Positions 26,415 through 35,213 of a stretch of DNA of 64,000 nucleotides are shown piece after piece. How positions within the stretch are numbered: the stretch's first letter is position 1; every line of letters starts with the position of its first letter. The translations under genes were made by a program, and so were the position numbers. The stretch is from the NCBI RefSeq assembly GCF_963665055.1, contig NZ_OY762015.1:1975001-2039000 (forward strand), in the 5' to 3' direction. The notes beneath the pieces were generated by a model. It was not told the origin of the DNA and did no database searches. It was given only the letters and a program-made list of their open reading frames with translations. The stretch is from an uncultured Methanobacterium sp. (GTDB taxonomy: Archaea; Methanobacteriota; Methanobacteria; Methanobacteriales; Methanobacteriaceae).

Positions 26415-26863
26415 CCCATAACCCCCCTCGTTCTGTAATCTATCACAGAACTAGTTATATTTGGTTTATTAGAATCGTTTGTTACCTTAGAAACAGTTAA
26501 GTTAGTAATTAGGTTGAATTCGGAATAAGGGTTAAATCTAGAATCTTGATTAAATCCAGAATGGTTGAACCCAGGATAAAGGTTAAATCCAGAATAGTAC
26601 TCAAATTCAGAAAAATGGTTATATCCAGAATAGTCATTAAATCCAGGATAATTCCGCTTTTTACATGGCAAAAATGATTTGTTAAAAGTAGTATGGTCTT
26701 TGTAAGAATTTTTTACATTGAAATTTAATTCCGCATTGAAATTTAATTTTTCAGTATTTACGGTTAGTTCCATACAATTATCAATAGATGAATAATTCTC
26801 TATAAATGAAGACGAATCATCACCCATAAATGAATCACCATCTTCTTTTTCTGCAACTTCCAT
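26396..26863 (-). CDS. Repeat-rich leader protein upstream of kdpA (uncertain)
   Basis: A 155-codon frame starts with ATG behind GGGGTG and runs into kdpA. I recognise no family. Its middle (about residues 72-118) is a degenerate FN-rich repeat (YPGFN, YSGYN, YSGFN, YPGFN, HSGFN), produced by an 18-bp DNA repeat at about 26525-26660. It could be a translated leader polypeptide coupling translation into kdpA, or an untranslated repeat-containing leader that is open by chance. The reasonable SD and unbroken frame favour translation; the odd composition argues against a folded protein. Confidence 0.4.
   Translation of the reverse strand: MEVAEKEDGDSFMGDDSSSFIENYSSIDNCMELTVNTEKLNFNAELNFNVKNSYKDHTTFNKSFLPCKKRNYPGFNDYSGYNHFSEFEYYSGFNLYPGFNHSGFNQDSRFNPYSEFNLITNLTVSKVTNDSNKPNITSSVIDYRTRGVMGWQQKI
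26525..26660. repeat. Degenerate 18-bp repeats (ATCCAGAAT-type) before kdpA
   Basis: The motif TTAAATCCAGAAT/GGTTAAATCCAGGAT recurs about seven times with variations, in steps of 18 bp or multiples. It lies 110-250 bp upstream of kdpA, inside the repeat-rich frame. Possible roles are regulator binding or a structured leader. Confidence 0.65.
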
Positions 26864-27651
26864 TATTATACACCCCTAGGTAGGAATCTACAACATGTTT
26901 AAACACTAAGTTTCATGAGAACTAACCTCTTATCATCTTTAAATCATTTTACAACAGATTTAAGCTGCATTAGATTTCAGACTGAGATAGCTCCATTGGA
27001 CTATATTACATTCATTTTATCAATTACACTCACAAGTTTTATGTCTTCTATTTTCCAGATATTCATTACCGAGATCACCTCTCACTTCCATTCCATCTTC
27101 CTATACTCGATCAACTAAGGAAACATGCCTGTAGGAAAAATATCCTACCGAATTAAATTTTCAGGACTAATAAAGACATTTCCTTAATTTTAAACTGCAT
27201 AGACTTGCAATGGGTGACTATTTAACTTATTCCCACGGTGACTTCGATAAGTCAATTCACAATATGGGAAATTTTAAACCTCGTAACGATCGTACTTTCT
27301 CCTATTTAAATTTTGCTCAAAAAAACAGTAGATAAACTTTGCATAAAAATACAGAGACCTCTTTATTTAACGTTAAAAAAATTAATTATGAATTTTATTT
27401 TATTTCATCCATTTTGAATTAATTATATTTAAAAAAAAATACTCATGCAACCGCAAGCAAACTATTAATCTTATAACTAATCATATATCAGCTATCACTT
27501 ACATACGTCAACCTGAAATGAAGTATATCTAATTTTCAGTACTGGATGATAATTTAATCAAAGACTAAATTAGGTTACTTCATTAATAACAAAGATTATA
27601 TGTTAGTCTGATCTACCTTTACCGGCTAGAAAAAATTAAGGTATTTCTAGA
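26864..27651. other. Intergenic region between divergent K+ uptake genes
   Basis: The 788-bp spacer lies between the minus-strand kdp unit and plus-strand trkH and should hold both promoters. A 6-bp-stem hairpin (GTAGGA / TCCTAC) is at 27131-27148, and a TATA-like AGATTATATGTT at 27591-27602 suits trkH. A 67-codon plus-strand frame at 26915 has no start signal and is not called. Confidence 0.5.
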
Positions 27652-29160
27652 GTGAAGAATAAGGGGTTGTGGGCAATGCAACAGATTCACCGCTTGAGTA
27701 GAAGAGAAGTTAAGACTATACTGCACCATACCGGGAATGTGTGCATACTCCTGGCAGCCGCCATGTTAATTCCCATATTAATCACTTTTATCTATAATGA
27801 ACCGAAATACATAGCTCCTTTTCTTTATTCTGCCATTATAAGTATGATTATTGGTTTTCTTCTGGTGAAACTGTTTAAAGTTGAAATTAAAATGACACTG
27901 AAAAGTGCCATGATCTTCTCCACCATCATATGGCTTATTGCCTGTGCACTGGGAGCTTTACCCTACTATCTTTCCGGGGATTTATCTTATCTTAACTCTT
28001 ATTTTGAGGCCATGTCTGGTTTCACAACAACTGGTTTCAGCATGTACGCAAACCTGGATGCAGTTTCTTATACCATGAACTTCTGGAGGGCTTTCACCCA
28101 ATGGATTGGTGGTCTTGGAATCATATTCCTTCTTCTTGCACTTTTAAGATCCACCGGTGCTGATGTAATGCGCCTTTACCTGGCAGAAGGCCGAGAAGAA
28201 AGATTAGTACCCAGTATTAAGCATTCAACCAGGATTATTGTTTACATATACCTCTTATTCACTGGAATTGGAATTCTCCTATTTTTAGCCGCAGGAATGC
28301 CACTGTTTGACTCTGTATTCCACACCTTCGTTTCTTTATCCACTGGAGGGTTTGGAATGCATAACACAAGTATCCTGTTCTACAACAGCTTCTGGATAGA
28401 ACTGGCAGCCATGATCGTGATGATGATCGGTGCCACCAACTTTGCCCTGCACTACACTGTACTTAAAGGGAACTGGAGAGAATACTTCAAAGATATAGAA
28501 ACAAAAGTTGCTTTTGGTCTTATAATAATTTCCACAGCCCTGGTGACCTTCATGCTATATAACAATCAGGTTTATGGGAATGATTTCCTGCTTAATTTAA
28601 GGTTCAGCCTGTTCCAGGTGGTTTCAGCCGTTACCACCACCGGACTGCAAACTGCATTCTATCCAGACATCTTGAGTAAGTGGATTGGTCTGGGTACTTT
28701 CCTCATGACCATACTCATGATCATTGGTGCCGGATCCCTATCTACCGGTGGGGGTATTAAGTGGCTAAGGATAGGCATACTTCTCAAGGGGATATCCTGG
28801 CAGGTTAAATCATTCATATTACCCGGTAAAGCAGTTATGGCCAAAAAGTTGCACCACGTGACTGAACTACAGATAACTGATGATGTTTTGAGATTAACCG
28901 GGGCATTTCTATCCACCTACTTGGTGGTATACATTGTAAGTGTAATCATCGTCCTGATTTACTATCCCGATATTTCCAGGGTGATATTCGAAGTAGCCTC
29001 CGCCCTGAGTAACGTGGGACTTTCCAGTGGAATCATGACTCCAGATTCACCCGTACTGGTTAAAATAGTGTTCATTATTGATTTCTGGATGGGTAGGCTG
29101 GAAATCTGGCCAGTTTTACTCCTAATAGCCATCACCATTAATAATGTGGTTAGAAGATAA
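27652..29160 (+). CDS. trkH: TrkH/KtrB-type potassium uptake protein
   Basis: This membrane protein has four M1-P-M2 modules. Pore-loop signatures are visible in order: TTTGFS, STGGFG, TTTGLQ and NVGLSSG, each with the selectivity-filter glycine. It imports K+ (or Na+), usually gated by a TrkA/KtrA-type RCK protein, which is not encoded nearby. The GTG at 27652 and an ATG at 27676 (behind AAGGGG) are both possible starts; the family N-terminus RLSRREVK is included in either. It is divergent from the kdp operon, giving a potassium locus. Confidence 0.94.
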   Translation: MKNKGLWAMQQIHRLSRREVKTILHHTGNVCILLAAAMLIPILITFIYNEPKYIAPFLYSAIISMIIGFLLVKLFKVEIKMTLKSAMIFSTIIWLIACALGALPYYLSGDLSYLNSYFEAMSGFTTTGFSMYANLDAVSYTMNFWRAFTQWIGGLGIIFLLLALLRSTGADVMRLYLAEGREERLVPSIKHSTRIIVYIYLLFTGIGILLFLAAGMPLFDSVFHTFVSLSTGGFGMHNTSILFYNSFWIELAAMIVMMIGATNFALHYTVLKGNWREYFKDIETKVAFGLIIISTALVTFMLYNNQVYGNDFLLNLRFSLFQVVSAVTTTGLQTAFYPDILSKWIGLGTFLMTILMIIGAGSLSTGGGIKWLRIGILLKGISWQVKSFILPGKAVMAKKLHHVTELQITDDVLRLTGAFLSTYLVVYIVSVIIVLIYYPDISRVIFEVASALSNVGLSSGIMTPDSPVLVKIVFIIDFWMGRLEIWPVLLLIAITINNVVRR

Positions 29161-29368
29161 AGGGAGCTTCTGCTAAGAAATTAAAATAAATTGACCTTAT
29201 TAGTGGATTTTACCTTCCATCTAATCGGTTTTATTTCCCTAATTTTTCGATGGATGTAATAGATAAATTAACAATTAACTGACTGAACTTTTAGTTAATC
29301 TATTTCTAGGGAAATTTAGGAGCATTATCAATTAATTCTAAATAGAACCTTTAATAAAATAATATAAA

Positions 29369-29521
29369 ATGACAGGTCAAGATGATGAACTGGAAAGTGA
29401 AAGATTAAAAAAGGAAAGTGAACGAAAGATAACCAGGTTAATACTGCTTGGAGCCATCGTTCTCCTTCTAACAGTCATCATAATAGGCTTTTTAATCCGT
29501 AACCCTATAACATACAAATAG
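29369..29521 (+). CDS. 50-residue single-span membrane peptide
   Basis: This short frame reads as a charged N-terminal helix (DDELESERLKKESERK) followed by a hydrophobic stretch, residues 24-43, ending IRNPITYK. The composition is that of a real small membrane protein rather than random AT-rich DNA. It starts 208 bp after trkH. No clear SD is seen; TATA-like AATATAAA directly precedes the ATG. A role with the Trk or Kdp transporters is only a guess. Confidence 0.55.
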   Translation: MTGQDDELESERLKKESERKITRLILLGAIVLLLTVIIIGFLIRNPITYK

Positions 29522-29760
29522 ATTCCAATCATCTTTCAAATTCGCCGCTTATTATCTGAAATCTCCTTACATTACATGAAACATATAATCATCTCCTGGT
29601 TTTGAAATAATATACCTAACCATAACATCACACCCTATGTTCAGGGATAATTGATTAAAACGTATTTTAATAGAATATTTTATTTTTAAGTCGTTTTTTA
29701 TAATAGAAAAAACAAAAATAGAACAAGTAAAAAGTTTAACGATAATTAGGAGGAATTAAA

Positions 29761-30189
29761 ATGGGACATAAACAGGTAGAGCTTAAACTTGAAGATGATT
29801 TTTATATTCTGGTAGATGAAGGAATGGAAGATATCATTAAAAACTTCTTTCACTGGGAACTGGAAACCTGCAATTCATGTGTTGATTACAAGGGGTCAGT
29901 TTGGATTGAATTTTGCGAATATGGAGAGTGGGAGAGATTTTTACAGCTAACCCTCCGCAATAATATTGTAGAAAAAGGAAAATCCCCTGAAAAAGAAACA
30001 CTATGGGATTTCCTTCAGGAAAAGTCCCGGGTAAATCTGGTTTTTGATGAAGAATTAATGGAAGATCCCAACGATGAAAATGGAACCCTTCGAACCGGGG
30101 TTCTCATAATCTGTGTTGGTTTAAAATTCCCTAAAGAATTCATTGGTGAATTTAAAGAATTGTTCTTTGAAGTTTTCCCACCTGAATAA
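29761..30189 (+). CDS. Acidic protein of unknown function
   Basis: I do not recognise this 142-residue protein. It is strongly acidic with many aromatic residues (for example NFFHWELETCNSC and WIEFCEYGEWERFL) and has four cysteines in the first 60 residues. A textbook TTAGGAGGAATT signal precedes the ATG, so expression is likely. It converges on the zinc-ribbon membrane protein at 30270-30824. No membrane segment or known motif is visible. Confidence 0.6.
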   Translation: MGHKQVELKLEDDFYILVDEGMEDIIKNFFHWELETCNSCVDYKGSVWIEFCEYGEWERFLQLTLRNNIVEKGKSPEKETLWDFLQEKSRVNLVFDEELMEDPNDENGTLRTGVLIICVGLKFPKEFIGEFKELFFEVFPPE

Positions 30190-30269
30190 TTTCTTATTTC
30201 TTTTTTTTTAAAAATTAAGGCACGTTTATTCTCATTCCCCATAACTATTCCACATTAAGACAAATTTTT

Positions 30270-30824
30270 TTATTCATCTGTATCATTCAGATCCTGAACA
30301 TATTTCAAATTCCCACCACATTCACATTTATCAGTGAAATCTTCAGGAGATTCACCAAGTTGGAGCTCATAGTAACCTCCACATTTGTCACAAACTAAAT
30401 GTTTTTGACCCGCGTTATTTCCATTATTTCGGGGTTTTTTAATATTAACTCCAATTAAACCACCAAGTGCACCTATTAATCCACATACAATTAGAATAAT
30501 AGTTGTATTGACTATGAGAGTGAAAATAGGAATTTTTATGGGCAAATAAGGATAGTAAATAAAAAATAATGACTGTAATGTGAGTGGATAACCTAAACTG
30601 CCAATAAAACCGTTAATTATTCCATTTTTACTTTTTCCACCAGCAATATAACCGGAAATAAACCCACAACCAAAAACAATTGGTGTTGGGCTTAAAATAT
30701 CATATCTCTTGACAATTAAAAAAAAGATAACTCCAATTATTAAACCAATTAAAATAGCTTTCAAACTTAGACTATTTTTAAAATCAGCAAAAAAATCCCT
30801 ATCCAACATAATCCTCTTACTCAT
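30270..30824 (-). CDS. Membrane protein with C-terminal zinc ribbon
   Basis: Three or four hydrophobic segments occupy residues about 20-128, including a glycine-rich stretch with SGYIAGG like DUF5518-type membrane proteins. A cytoplasmic zinc ribbon follows (CDKCGGYYELQ ... CECGGNLKY). The combination of a membrane domain and a ribbon reading LVCDKCGGYYELQLGE is common in Methanobacteria; no function is known. It is divergent from the TetR gene, and the left TetR operator copy lies about 50 bp from its start. Confidence 0.7.
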   Translation of the reverse strand: MSKRIMLDRDFFADFKNSLSLKAILIGLIIGVIFFLIVKRYDILSPTPIVFGCGFISGYIAGGKSKNGIINGFIGSLGYPLTLQSLFFIYYPYLPIKIPIFTLIVNTTIILIVCGLIGALGGLIGVNIKKPRNNGNNAGQKHLVCDKCGGYYELQLGESPEDFTDKCECGGNLKYVQDLNDTDE

Positions 30825-30872
30825 AATATCATAGATTGTTAGGCATAAGTAGTACTTAAGTTGATATCGCTT

Positions 30873-30890
30873 ACGAACGAACGTTAGTTA
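30873..30890. promoter_or_regulatory. Probable TetR operator, copy 1
   Basis: ACGAACGAACGTTAGTTA occurs here and identically at 30920-30937. With two flanking bases it is an imperfect 20-bp palindrome (16 of 20 positions). It lies immediately upstream of the TATA-like TTATATATACTAT at 30889-30901, where it would overlap the transcription-factor B recognition element. Confidence 0.75.
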
Positions 30891-30919
30891 TATATACTAT
30901 GACATCGATGTTTATATTA

Positions 30920-30937
30920 ACGAACGAACGTTAGTTA
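30920..30937. promoter_or_regulatory. Probable TetR operator, copy 2
   Basis: This is identical to copy 1 at 47-bp spacing. It lies about 20-36 bp after the TATA-like box and ends 16 bp before the TetR start codon, so it would cover the transcription start. Operators on both sides of the TATA box fit autorepression. Confidence 0.75.
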
Positions 30938-30953
30938 AATTCGAAGTGTTACC

Positions 30954-31589
30954 ATGAAAAATCAAAAAGCAGGAGCAGAAACCAAACCTACCAAGGAAAG
31001 AATATTCGATGTATCCCTGGAATTATTCTCACAGAAGGGTTTTGATGCGGTTAGTGTGAGGGAAATAGCTCGCGAGGTTGGAATAAGGGAAAGTTCAATC
31101 TACAATCACTACAAAAATAAAGAAGCTATTCTGGACACCATAATTGACTATTTCATGAATGAACTTCACCAGAGTGTCTTTTCTGAGGAAGAAGAATCTG
31201 CTCTCATAGAAGAGAACCCGGAAGCATATCTACAGCAGGGAGCCAGGATGTACATGGAAATTATCAACACTCCTCAGATGGAAAAGATATGGCGCCTGGT
31301 ATCCATTGAAACTTATCACAACGAAAAAATAAGGGAATTCTTCAAAAAAGAACTCTTAGAAGCTCCAATCGATATCTGGGAGAACACGTTCCGGACGATG
31401 ATCGAAAAGAAGATGATCAAACCATTAAATCCAAGGACACTGGCCCATGAATACTTCTCCTTTCCAATCTACCTGTTCTTCGAGTACTACGTCCTGAGGT
31501 ACGACGAAGATTTCGATTCTTTCATGGAAATGGCCATGGAAAAAATGGCCAACCATAATGAATTCTTCTTAAATGCCATTAAAATCTAA
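30954..31589 (+). CDS. TetR/AcrR family transcriptional regulator
   Basis: The N-terminal helix-turn-helix is clear (RIFDVSLELFSQKGFDAVSV, REIAREVGIRESSIYNHYKNKEAILD; residues about 18-62), followed by a helical ligand-binding domain to residue 211. It starts 16 bp after a copy of an 18-bp repeat that also flanks the TATA box on the other side, so it is probably self-regulated. The flavodoxin-like gene follows after 32 bp and is the likely co-regulated target. The effector ligand is unknown. Confidence 0.92.
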   Translation: MKNQKAGAETKPTKERIFDVSLELFSQKGFDAVSVREIAREVGIRESSIYNHYKNKEAILDTIIDYFMNELHQSVFSEEEESALIEENPEAYLQQGARMYMEIINTPQMEKIWRLVSIETYHNEKIREFFKKELLEAPIDIWENTFRTMIEKKMIKPLNPRTLAHEYFSFPIYLFFEYYVLRYDEDFDSFMEMAMEKMANHNEFFLNAIKI

Positions 31590-31621
31590 AAAAGATGCTA
31601 TTAATCAGATGAAGTGAAAAT

Positions 31622-32413
31622 ATGAAAATTCTAACCATCATTGGAAGTCCACGAAAAAAGGGAAACAGTTACCAGGCCGCCCGTAAACTGGAAGAAGAAA
31701 TGAAAAAACAGGGAGATTATGAATTTGAATATCTGTTCCTTAAGGACGCCAATCTCGAGGCATGCAGGGGATGTTTCAACTGCATATCCAGGGGAATCGA
31801 ATTCTGCCCCCTGAAAGATGACCGGCAGATGATCCAGGAGAAAATGCAAGAAGCAGATGGCCTGGTCATGGTTTCACCGGTTTACGTTATGAATGTTACC
31901 GCCCTGCTGAAGAACTTCATTGACAGGGTAGCCTACCTCTGCCACCGACCAGAATACCTCGGTAAGAAGGCAATGGTCCTGTGCACCACCGGAGGAATAG
32001 GAGCTAAAGAAACTCTTGAATACATGGAAATGATAACAGGAGCCTGGGGATACAAGGTTGCAGGTAAATGTGGTCTTACCACCCCACCATGGCCTGCAAC
32101 AGAGGGTTTAGAAAAGAAAAACAGTAAAGCACTGCAAAAATCCGTGCAGAAATTTGACCAAACCCTGAAATCCATGGAACAAGGAGAATCACCGAAAGTG
32201 AGTATTAAGGAATATATGGGTTTCCGGATCTTTCAGACTATTTCCCGGGACGTTAAAGAGTACTTACCAGCAGACTACCAGTTTTACCAGGGTAAGGAAT
32301 ATTATCAGCCCACAGGAGTAGGTTTTTTAACCAGAACAGTGACTGGAATCATGTTAAGGGTGATTTTTTTCATGATGAGGGATATGGGACCTGGAGAAAA
32401 AAAAGATCAGTAA
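31622..32413 (+). CDS. Flavodoxin/NADPH-dependent FMN reductase family protein
   Basis: The opening KILTIIGSPRKKGNSYQAAR is the FMN-phosphate loop of the flavodoxin-like reductase family, followed by ACRGCFNCISRGIEFCPLKDD, a Cys-rich segment typical of iron-sulfur flavoprotein relatives, and VMVSPVYVMNVTALLKNFIDR. It has 263 residues, longer than the basic domain because of a C-terminal extension ending in a hydrophobic stretch (LTRTVTGIMLRVIFFMM). It is probably controlled by the adjacent TetR protein and may act in redox stress or detoxification. Confidence 0.85.
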   Translation: MKILTIIGSPRKKGNSYQAARKLEEEMKKQGDYEFEYLFLKDANLEACRGCFNCISRGIEFCPLKDDRQMIQEKMQEADGLVMVSPVYVMNVTALLKNFIDRVAYLCHRPEYLGKKAMVLCTTGGIGAKETLEYMEMITGAWGYKVAGKCGLTTPPWPATEGLEKKNSKALQKSVQKFDQTLKSMEQGESPKVSIKEYMGFRIFQTISRDVKEYLPADYQFYQGKEYYQPTGVGFLTRTVTGIMLRVIFFMMRDMGPGEKKDQ

Positions 32414-32561
32414 ATCTTCACTAACATTGAAAATATTAATTTGAATATTGATATTTTTGAACTTTGAATTAAGATTATCAATAATTTTATATAGTATTAA
32501 TTAGAATTATTTAATAACCAAGTAGAGAACCTTCAGGAACTCTACTATTTTAGGTGGGATA

Positions 32562-32870
32562 ATGAAGGCTAAAAAGTTAAAAATACATGTAAAAACTTCT
32601 AAATTCTCGATTCCCATTCCAGCGTTGCGTTTTTCAACGTTAAGATGGATCTTGAAATTGGCATTTAAATACGGTCCTTCTAAAATCAGGAATGGTAAAA
32701 TGATGCAGTCTGGTAATCCAGGTATGGATGCCATACTGAAGAACCTCACTCCCCAGGATATTGAAATGATCCTGGAACATCTGGAACAGGAAGAACCATT
32801 TGAACTGGTGAACATCGATACCTGGGATGAAAACCAGGACAAAGTGAAGGTGAAGATCTACACTGTTTGA
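32562..32870 (+). CDS. Small basic protein, first of a DUF2089/SHOCT-like trio
   Basis: The 102 residues have a basic N-terminal half (KKLKIHVKTSKFSIPIPAL) and a C-terminal KVKVKIYTV that resembles the end of the third gene of the group (TKIKVYVE). The first and third genes therefore look distantly related: both have an IP(I/A) strand followed by a LAxKYxPxK helix. The ATG follows GGTGGGATA. It lies 29 nt upstream of the DUF2089 gene. The function is unknown. Confidence 0.6.
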   Translation: MKAKKLKIHVKTSKFSIPIPALRFSTLRWILKLAFKYGPSKIRNGKMMQSGNPGMDAILKNLTPQDIEMILEHLEQEEPFELVNIDTWDENQDKVKVKIYTV

Positions 32871-32899
32871 TTAAAATGCAAGGCAAGTCAAGGAGTTGA

Positions 32900-33265
32900 A
32901 TGAATTTGAAACGTGAAGTACCAGGAAGCTGCCCCATCTGTAAGAGTGAAACCAAAATCACCGAGATATACTGTAAAAACTGTGAAACAACTATTCGGGG
33001 TGAATTCGAGTTATGCAAGTTCTGCAGGTTAAGCGAACAACAGAAATACTTTGTTGAAGTTTTCATCAAAAACAGGGGCAATATTAAGGAAATAGAAAAA
33101 GAACTGGGCATATCCTATCCCACGGTAAGGAATAAGCTGGATGAAGTCATCTCCACCCTGGGGTACAAGCTGGAAAAACCAGCTGTTAACCAGAAGGAAA
33201 TCCTGGAAAAACTCAGTAAGGGAGAAATCAACAAGGACGAAGCTTTGAAGTTGTTGAGTAAATAA
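32900..33265 (+). CDS. DUF2089 family zinc-ribbon/HTH regulator
   Basis: An N-terminal zinc ribbon (CPICKSET ... YCKNCETTIRGEFELCKFC) precedes a helix-turn-helix segment with KEIEKELGISYPTVRNKLDEV, then a short SHOCT-like helical hairpin (EKLSKGEINKDEALKLLS). This is the DUF2089 architecture, considered a transcription regulator. It sits between two genes encoding related small proteins and probably controls them or acts with them. Its own C-terminal hairpin resembles the N-terminus of the next protein. Confidence 0.82.
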   Translation: MNLKREVPGSCPICKSETKITEIYCKNCETTIRGEFELCKFCRLSEQQKYFVEVFIKNRGNIKEIEKELGISYPTVRNKLDEVISTLGYKLEKPAVNQKEILEKLSKGEINKDEALKLLSK

Positions 33266-33310
33266 TTGTTGAGGAGTAAGATGACTGATGGTAAGTTAGG
33301 AGGATTTATA

Positions 33311-33694
33311 ATGTCTAAAAATGTATCAGAAGAGAAAATTCAGATATTGGAAATGGTGGAAGATGGAAAGATCAGTGCAGCAGAAGCAACTGAGCTTTTA
33401 GCTGCTCTAGAAAGTAATGAGGAGGAAATTGCTCCTCTAAAGGATGTTAAATGGTTAAAGGTTAGGGTTTACACCCTGGATGATCAACCCAAAGTGAATG
33501 TTAACATACCCATTTCATTGGTAGATGTAGGGTTGAAACTGGCCAAAAAATACGATCCCAAATTCAAGGACTCTGGACTGGACAACATAGACCTTGATGA
33601 GATTTTAGATGCCATTAAAAATGGGGCAGAGGGTAAAATTGTTGATGTCATCGATGATGAAGAACAAACCAAAATCAAAGTGTACGTGGAATAA
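33311..33694 (+). CDS. SHOCT-like domain protein
   Basis: The protein starts at the ATG behind TTAGGAGGATTT; an upstream in-frame TTG at 33266 has no such signal. Residues 4-32 form the hairpin EEKIQILEMVEDGKISAAEA..LLAAL, shared with anti-sigma-like and envelope-stress proteins of the LiaX/YvlB type and with the preceding DUF2089 protein. The C-terminal part (VKWLKVRVYTLD to KIKVYVE) resembles the first gene of the group. No membrane segment is present, and the role is unknown. Confidence 0.7.
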   Translation: MSKNVSEEKIQILEMVEDGKISAAEATELLAALESNEEEIAPLKDVKWLKVRVYTLDDQPKVNVNIPISLVDVGLKLAKKYDPKFKDSGLDNIDLDEILDAIKNGAEGKIVDVIDDEEQTKIKVYVE

Positions 33695-33870
33695 ACACTA
33701 CCCTGAAGGTGAATGTTCAATTAGTAGCCTAAATCGTTATTTAATTTATTAGGATAATGATTTAATCTATTAGAATATATTCAGGGAATTTTTGATTATT
33801 GAACGGACATTTTTGATTATTTGAAGTTTTGATTATTAGAAGACATTCAAGAATATTTCAGGGAATTAAT

Positions 33871-35148
33871 ATGCAAAATAACACTGCCAACCATGACTTT
33901 AAATCCGGAGAAAAATTTACTGGTCCCCGGGTTCTCCTGGTTGGATATAACGGTGCCAACAACACCGGATCCGAAGCCAGACTACTGGCAATAATCGAAG
34001 ATATACGGAGTTTACTGGGACCCAATGTGGAGATTACCGTTCCCACCTTAAATGAAGAGAACCTGCGCCGTTACCTTGCAGAAGATGAACACTTACACAT
34101 TGCTCCCATTCCTTCCATCTTTTTCTTTGCCATTGACAAGCTGGTGAAGCAACACGACCTGGTACTCCTGGTTGAGGGAAGCTGTTACATGGACACCTGG
34201 ACTTCCGCACTTCTCTGGGCATTTCTGTGGGCCACTAACCGTGCTCATCATCATAATAAACCCTGCCTGGCTTATGCTGTGGATGCTGGTGAGTTATCCT
34301 CCCTGAACAGGTGGCTGGTTAAAAGGGAGGCCAGTAAAACTGATCTCATCATCACCCGGACCAGTCATGCCATGGAAAAACTTCAAAAGACTGGTGTAAC
34401 TGCTCCCATAACCTCCACTGCAGATTGTGCCTACACCTTTCAGGAAGAAGAAACAGACCATGATTTCTTAAATAAAATATGGCCTGAATCTTCAAATGGC
34501 GTGGTTGGTCTGACTGTGGTGGATTTTTCACTCTGGCCCGTGGTTATCCGACCGTGGGGACGCAAAAAAGATCTTTACAAGTGGCCTTATTATTTTTCCC
34601 GCTCCACGGAAAGGAAGAACACACGTGAAAAACTTATTGAAGGGTGGGCCCAGACTGCAGATGAGATAGTTAAAAAACAGGGTAAGAGTGTTGCTCTTAT
34701 CTGTATGGAAGAACTGGACCACCCTCTGGCTGAGAATATTCTGGGAAAAATGAAAAACAAAGACCAATGCAGGATAATTTCATCTGGCCAGTACAATGCA
34801 TCCCAGATGACAAGTATGCTTTCTGATCTGGATTTACTGGTCACTTCACGTTATCATGCCGCAGTGTTATCTCTCCGTGCTGGTGTTCCCCAGATAGCTG
34901 TGGCCCATGATCCCAGGCTAACTTCACTATACCAGGATCTCGAACTTTACCAGGACTACTTTATATGCCACGATGCACCCCATTTATGGGAAGATCTCAG
35001 AAGAACTATAGATTTACTTTTAGCAAATAGTAATTTAGAGAAAGATATGCTGGAAGAAGGATTGCGGGAACAGGTAACTCTATCCCAAAAGAATCGGATC
35101 TTACTGGGAAAGTTCCTTAAAGAAAAAAACATTTCATCTCTTAAATGA
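33871..35148 (+). CDS. Polysaccharide pyruvyl transferase family protein
   Basis: The family transfers pyruvate ketals to sugars of cell-surface polymers (CsaB/WcaK type). Visible features are the N-terminal LLVGYNGANNTGSEA, DLVLLVEGSCYMDTW, and the C-terminal LLVTSRYHAAVLSLRAGVPQIAVAHDPR, the sugar-nucleotide-like glycosyltransferase B signature. The ATG at 33871 follows AGGGAATT; an in-frame TTG at 33829 is less likely. About 425 residues. It lies 65 bp upstream of the reductase-ligase gene in the same direction. Confidence 0.85.
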   Translation: MQNNTANHDFKSGEKFTGPRVLLVGYNGANNTGSEARLLAIIEDIRSLLGPNVEITVPTLNEENLRRYLAEDEHLHIAPIPSIFFFAIDKLVKQHDLVLLVEGSCYMDTWTSALLWAFLWATNRAHHHNKPCLAYAVDAGELSSLNRWLVKREASKTDLIITRTSHAMEKLQKTGVTAPITSTADCAYTFQEEETDHDFLNKIWPESSNGVVGLTVVDFSLWPVVIRPWGRKKDLYKWPYYFSRSTERKNTREKLIEGWAQTADEIVKKQGKSVALICMEELDHPLAENILGKMKNKDQCRIISSGQYNASQMTSMLSDLDLLVTSRYHAAVLSLRAGVPQIAVAHDPRLTSLYQDLELYQDYFICHDAPHLWEDLRRTIDLLLANSNLEKDMLEEGLREQVTLSQKNRILLGKFLKEKNISSLK

Positions 35149-35213
35149 AGATACGTTAATAATTCTATAAAATCCAAAATAAAATGAAGGCACTTGAGAT
35201 AGGTTAGAATAAA

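Noticed and set aside
26915..27118. 67-codon plus-strand frame in the kdp-trkH spacer
   Set aside because: No start signal and a composition expected of AT-rich intergenic DNA; not needed to explain the region.
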